From contig JBEIEP010000064.1 in the NCBI GenBank assembly GCA_040382935.1, forward strand, positions 1-9,376: DNA of 9,376 nucleotides, in the 5' to 3' direction. Below, in pieces: positions 7,322 through 9,376 of this stretch. Each line of letters opens with the position of its first letter. Positions within the stretch are counted from its first letter, which is position 1. The notes below the pieces were generated by a model. It was not told where the DNA came from. It saw only the letters and a program-made list of their open reading frames with translations, and made no database searches. The position numbers were made by a program, and so were the translations under genes. This DNA comes from JALQUL01 sp040382935. Its GTDB lineage: Bacteria; Pseudomonadota; Gammaproteobacteria; Burkholderiales; Burkholderiaceae_C.

Positions 7322-7382
7322 TGGCGCGATTTTGGCGCGATTTTAGTAATTGCGCCACTTTTTTGGCGCGATTGGCGCGATT
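7322..7382. repeat. Cluster of five TGGCGCRATT motifs, operator-like
   Basis: Four exact direct copies of TGGCGCGATT lie at 7322-7331, 7333-7342, 7364-7373 and 7373-7382. One inverted copy with a single change (AATTGCGCCA) is at 7348-7357. The left pair has an 11-bp period and the right pair a 9-bp period, sharing one base. The inverted copy sits almost midway between the two pairs. The cluster fills the centre of the 106-bp gap between the ATPase stop and the Fic-like ATG. The obvious candidate binder is the winged-helix domain of the downstream protein (autoregulation); this is inference. Confidence 0.75.
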
Positions 7383-7398
7383 GCACCGACCAATCCAT

Positions 7399-8589
7399 CT
7401 ATGCCAGCCCCTTGGCGAGGCGTTGACTCAACCAAGATGGAAACAACTGCCACGGTATGGCTTTATGGCCGTTGGGCAGCGCCCGCTCAGTCTCGGTTCT
7501 ACACACCAATAAGCCCTGGTGGTTTGCTTCTTTGCCCGCCACCGCAAGAAATCGGTTGATCGGCTCTACATGCCCGGCGCTGGGGGTAGCGGTCAACTTG
7601 ATTTCTATGGGGTGCAGTTGGCCATCTATCACGATGAGTAAATCCACTTCAAGCCCGTCATGGGACCGCCAAAAATACAATTCGGGCTTGCGACCCAGCG
7701 CCATAAAGGCCTTGACCGCTTCAGTGACCACCCACCCCTCCAAAAGTGGCCCCCCCATGGGCCCAGCCATCGCAGAAGATGCGTTCGGCTGGCGCGTCAA
7801 CAAGTTGACCAATGCCGCGTCGTAAAAGTAGAACTTGGGTGTTTTGACGACCCGCTTGCCGTAGTTGCGAAACCAGGGCGGTAGAAAATGGGCAACATAA
7901 GATGCCTCTAGCACCGCGCCCCACGACTTTACGGTGGGCTGTGAAAGACCCAGTTGGCGCGACAGGTCTGCTGGATGGAACTCTTGACCATGGCGGGTAG
8001 CTGCCAAACTTAGAAACTGATTGAACACACGCAAGTCGGGAATATTGCGGATTTGCCTAACGTCCCGCTCGATATAGGTCGACACATAACTACGCAGCCA
8101 GAGGTCTCGTCGATCGGCATGCAACGCCGGAATCGGATACCCGCCATTCCACAACACGTCCTCCAGATCAGGTCTGGGCAATTCAATTTGTGAAAATGGC
8201 GGCAACTCCAAAATGGCCACCCGGCCCGCCAGCGACTCACTCACATCACGCATCAGCCCAAACTGTTGCGATCCCGTTAACAACCACTGACCACATCGAG
8301 CAGGGGCCTTGTCTATCCGTATTTTGAGGTGCGAGAGCAATGAAGGCACGTACTGCACCTCATCCAAGATCACGCGGCGGTCTGTAAAACGGGCAAGAAA
8401 GCCAGAAGGGTCTACCGCCGCAAAGTCTCGCTCAAGAGGGTCGTCAAAGCTGACGTATTCCACCGCATCACCCGCCTCGTGCCGTAGAAAAGTGGTTTTA
8501 CCGGATTGCCTTGGTCCGGTTAAAAGGACAGCGGGAAACCCTGCCAAGGCGTGGCGCAATGTGGAGGCAAGTTGGCGTTGGTGGTACAT
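7399..8589 (-). CDS. ATP-binding protein, AAA_14 ATPase with DUF4143 C-terminal domain
   Basis: A 396-residue protein of the widespread AAA_14/DUF4143 type. Walker A is GPRQSGKTT at 25-33, Walker B is VILDEVQ at 73-79, and a sensor-1-like LLTGSQQ is at 103-109. The DUF4143 part runs from about 160, with the family's WLRSYVSTYIERDVRQI, an internal helix-turn-helix (LSRQLGLSQPTVKSW), and KTPKFYFYDAAL. Near the C-terminus, E314-V-D316 and E329-I-K331 follow the layout of a PD-(D/E)xK nuclease-like fold, often noted at the end of these proteins. The biochemical role of the family is not established; members are common in accessory regions. The start is the ATG right after a strong promoter, with no Shine-Dalgarno sequence and so probably leaderless. 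The Fic-like gene follows 106 bp downstream. Confidence 0.88.
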   Translation of the reverse strand: MYHQRQLASTLRHALAGFPAVLLTGPRQSGKTTFLRHEAGDAVEYVSFDDPLERDFAAVDPSGFLARFTDRRVILDEVQYVPSLLSHLKIRIDKAPARCGQWLLTGSQQFGLMRDVSESLAGRVAILELPPFSQIELPRPDLEDVLWNGGYPIPALHADRRDLWLRSYVSTYIERDVRQIRNIPDLRVFNQFLSLAATRHGQEFHPADLSRQLGLSQPTVKSWGAVLEASYVAHFLPPWFRNYGKRVVKTPKFYFYDAALVNLLTRQPNASSAMAGPMGGPLLEGWVVTEAVKAFMALGRKPELYFWRSHDGLEVDLLIVIDGQLHPIEIKLTATPSAGHVEPINRFLAVAGKEANHQGLLVCRTETERALPNGHKAIPWQLFPSWLSQRLAKGLA

Positions 8590-8595
8590 CTGACA

Positions 8596-8624
8596 ATAAT
8601 AAAAACAGATTTTAGTTTTGTCAA
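8596..8624 (-). promoter_or_regulatory. Near-consensus sigma70-type promoter for a leaderless ATPase mRNA
   Basis: On the minus strand, TTGACA (8624-8619) is followed by exactly 17 bp and then TATTAT (8601-8596): a perfect -35 and a 5/6 -10 at ideal spacing. Six bases separate the -10 from the ATG at 8589, so the expected transcription start falls on or next to the A of the start codon. TTGTCA (8618-8623) and TGACAA (8591-8596) form an inverted repeat overlapping the -35 and touching the -10, a possible repressor site. Confidence 0.75.
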
Positions 8625-8718
8625 ATTGATCATCACATAGAACTTGAGCCTTGGTCTGCTCGTGCCCTCGTTGCGATTAGTCGGAGCCATGCCCTAGAAG
8701 GTGACTTCGCGCACCAGA

Positions 8719-9276
8719 TCAAACCGCACTACGTTGCTGGCCAAGTAGTTTGACAGCCAGCGCAGCAAGCACCATTCCCATCAGGTAGCGCTGAACCACC
8801 AGCCAAAGGCGATTTTTGGCGAACCAGGCCGCAATGCTGGCGGCCGACAGCGTGACCAGCAGATTGACCGTTGCACCTATGCAAACCTGCGTAGTGCCCA
8901 GTAGCAGACTTTGCGCGAGCACAGAGCCCGACTCGGGCGAAATAAATTGCGGCAGGACAGACAGATAGAAGACCGCCACTTTGGGATTTAGGATGCTGGT
9001 GAGCAGTCCCATGGTGAACAGCTTGCGCGGCGATTGGGCAGGAAGGTTGGTTGCCTCAAAGGGTGACCGTGCGCCCGGACGAACCGCCTGCCAAGCCAGC
9101 CAGAGCAGATACATTGCCCCTGCAAACTTAAGAACCTCATACCCCAATGGAACGGCCATGAACAGGGCAGTCAACCCCACCGCAGCGCAGACCATATGAA
9201 CGGTAAAGCCAAGTACAACGCCCAACCAAGACATGACCCCAGCGGCGCGCCCCTGGCACAAGGAGTCAAGTCCCAA
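8719..9276 (-). pseudogene. LysE/RhtB-family amino acid exporter, N-terminally truncated
   Basis: The 185-residue frame is a clear LysE/RhtB-type exporter from its second membrane segment on. QGRAAG lies at 8-13, where intact members have it near residue 34. VLKFAGAMYLLWLAW follows at about 48-62, and the signature NPKVAVFYLSVLPQF is at 97-111, then three further hydrophobic segments. The first membrane helix with its usual PGP motif is missing. The frame could only start at TTG 9276 or ATG 9234, and an in-frame TGA lies at 9295-9297. The missing part is not present in the other two frames upstream, where the DNA turns AT-rich, so this looks like loss of the 5' end by rearrangement rather than a frameshift. 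The family exports basic or neutral amino acids; this copy is probably non-functional. It lies on the same strand as the ATPase, with 129 bp between. Confidence 0.62.
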
Positions 9277-9376
9277 TTTTGCTGCAAATTCAGTTCAACA
9301 GATCAAGCCGTATTCCTTTGAATTTGGTTTGAATTTAACCCACGGCGCTCAGGCTAGAAGTTCGCCCTGCAGGGCG
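9277..9376. other. AT-rich edge sequence with direct repeats and a terminal palindrome
   Basis: TTTGAATTT occurs twice, at 9317-9325 and 9328-9336 (11-bp period), and its core recurs inverted as AAATTCA at 9286-9292. CGCCCTGCAGGGCG (9363-9376) is a perfect 14-bp palindrome cut by the window edge. On the minus strand, a frame entering from the right edge ends at a TGA (9351-9349) after ALQGELLA, which might be the tail of another gene, but it is too short to call. Confidence 0.35.

Noticed and set aside
7147..7512. A plus-strand ORF of about 121 codons spans the gap between the Fic-like and ATPase genes and could be taken for a small antitoxin.
   Set aside because: Most of it lies antisense to the two recognisable genes and through the repeat array, with Cys/Trp/Arg-rich composition typical of an antisense shadow.
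8705..8790. A minus-strand frame overlapping the exporter's 3' end encodes about 28 residues ending RFDLVREVTF, which reads like a plausible protein tail.
   Set aside because: It is bounded by a stop upstream within the exporter gene, has no start or ribosome binding site, and the overlapped exporter frame is clearly the real one.
9363..9376. Perfect 14-bp palindrome at the right edge (CGCCCTGCAGGGCG).
   Set aside because: It is truncated by the window end, so its context (terminator, operator or chance GC palindrome) cannot be judged; listed only within the edge feature.

Overview
The window looks like chromosome from a betaproteobacterium, most likely Burkholderiales/Comamonadaceae-like. 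This is inferred from a moderately high GC coding style, an R. etli-type asparaginase II, a 582-residue FadD-type ligase and a short membrane protein of a kind I associate with that order. I cannot name the genus from sequence alone.

Layout. The left edge (1-331, +) holds the C-terminal end of an unrecognised, probably exported protein. It converges on a minus-strand CAP/SCP-domain lipoprotein (398-1597), with a small hairpin between the two stops. Upstream of the lipoprotein on the same strand lies a 105-residue membrane protein (1648-1965). A 48-bp divergent spacer separates this from an asparaginase II (2014-3012, +). A 252-bp gene-free region precedes a two-gene + strand operon: a FadD-type acyl-CoA ligase (3265-5013) and a BASS-family sodium-coupled transporter (5025-5924), 11 bp apart. 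Together they could import a carboxylate and trap it as its CoA thioester.

The right third is accessory in character and entirely on the minus strand. A DUF4143 AAA ATPase (7399-8589) has a near-consensus sigma70-type promoter placed so that transcription should begin at its ATG (leaderless). It is followed by a winged-helix/Fic-fold protein (5937-7292) whose Fic motif has Gln in place of the catalytic His but which keeps an inhibitory-helix motif. Between them lies a cluster of five copies of a 10-bp motif, TGGCGCRATT, four direct and one inverted, that looks like an operator array. At the far right is a LysE/RhtB-family exporter lacking its first membrane segment (8719-9276), probably a pseudogene, next to AT-rich sequence with 11-bp-spaced direct repeats.

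The most interesting part is the ATPase/repeat-array/Fic-like module. The rest is mostly recognisable housekeeping or transport genes with intact active-site residues. No RNA genes, CRISPR arrays, insertion sequences or phage genes were seen.
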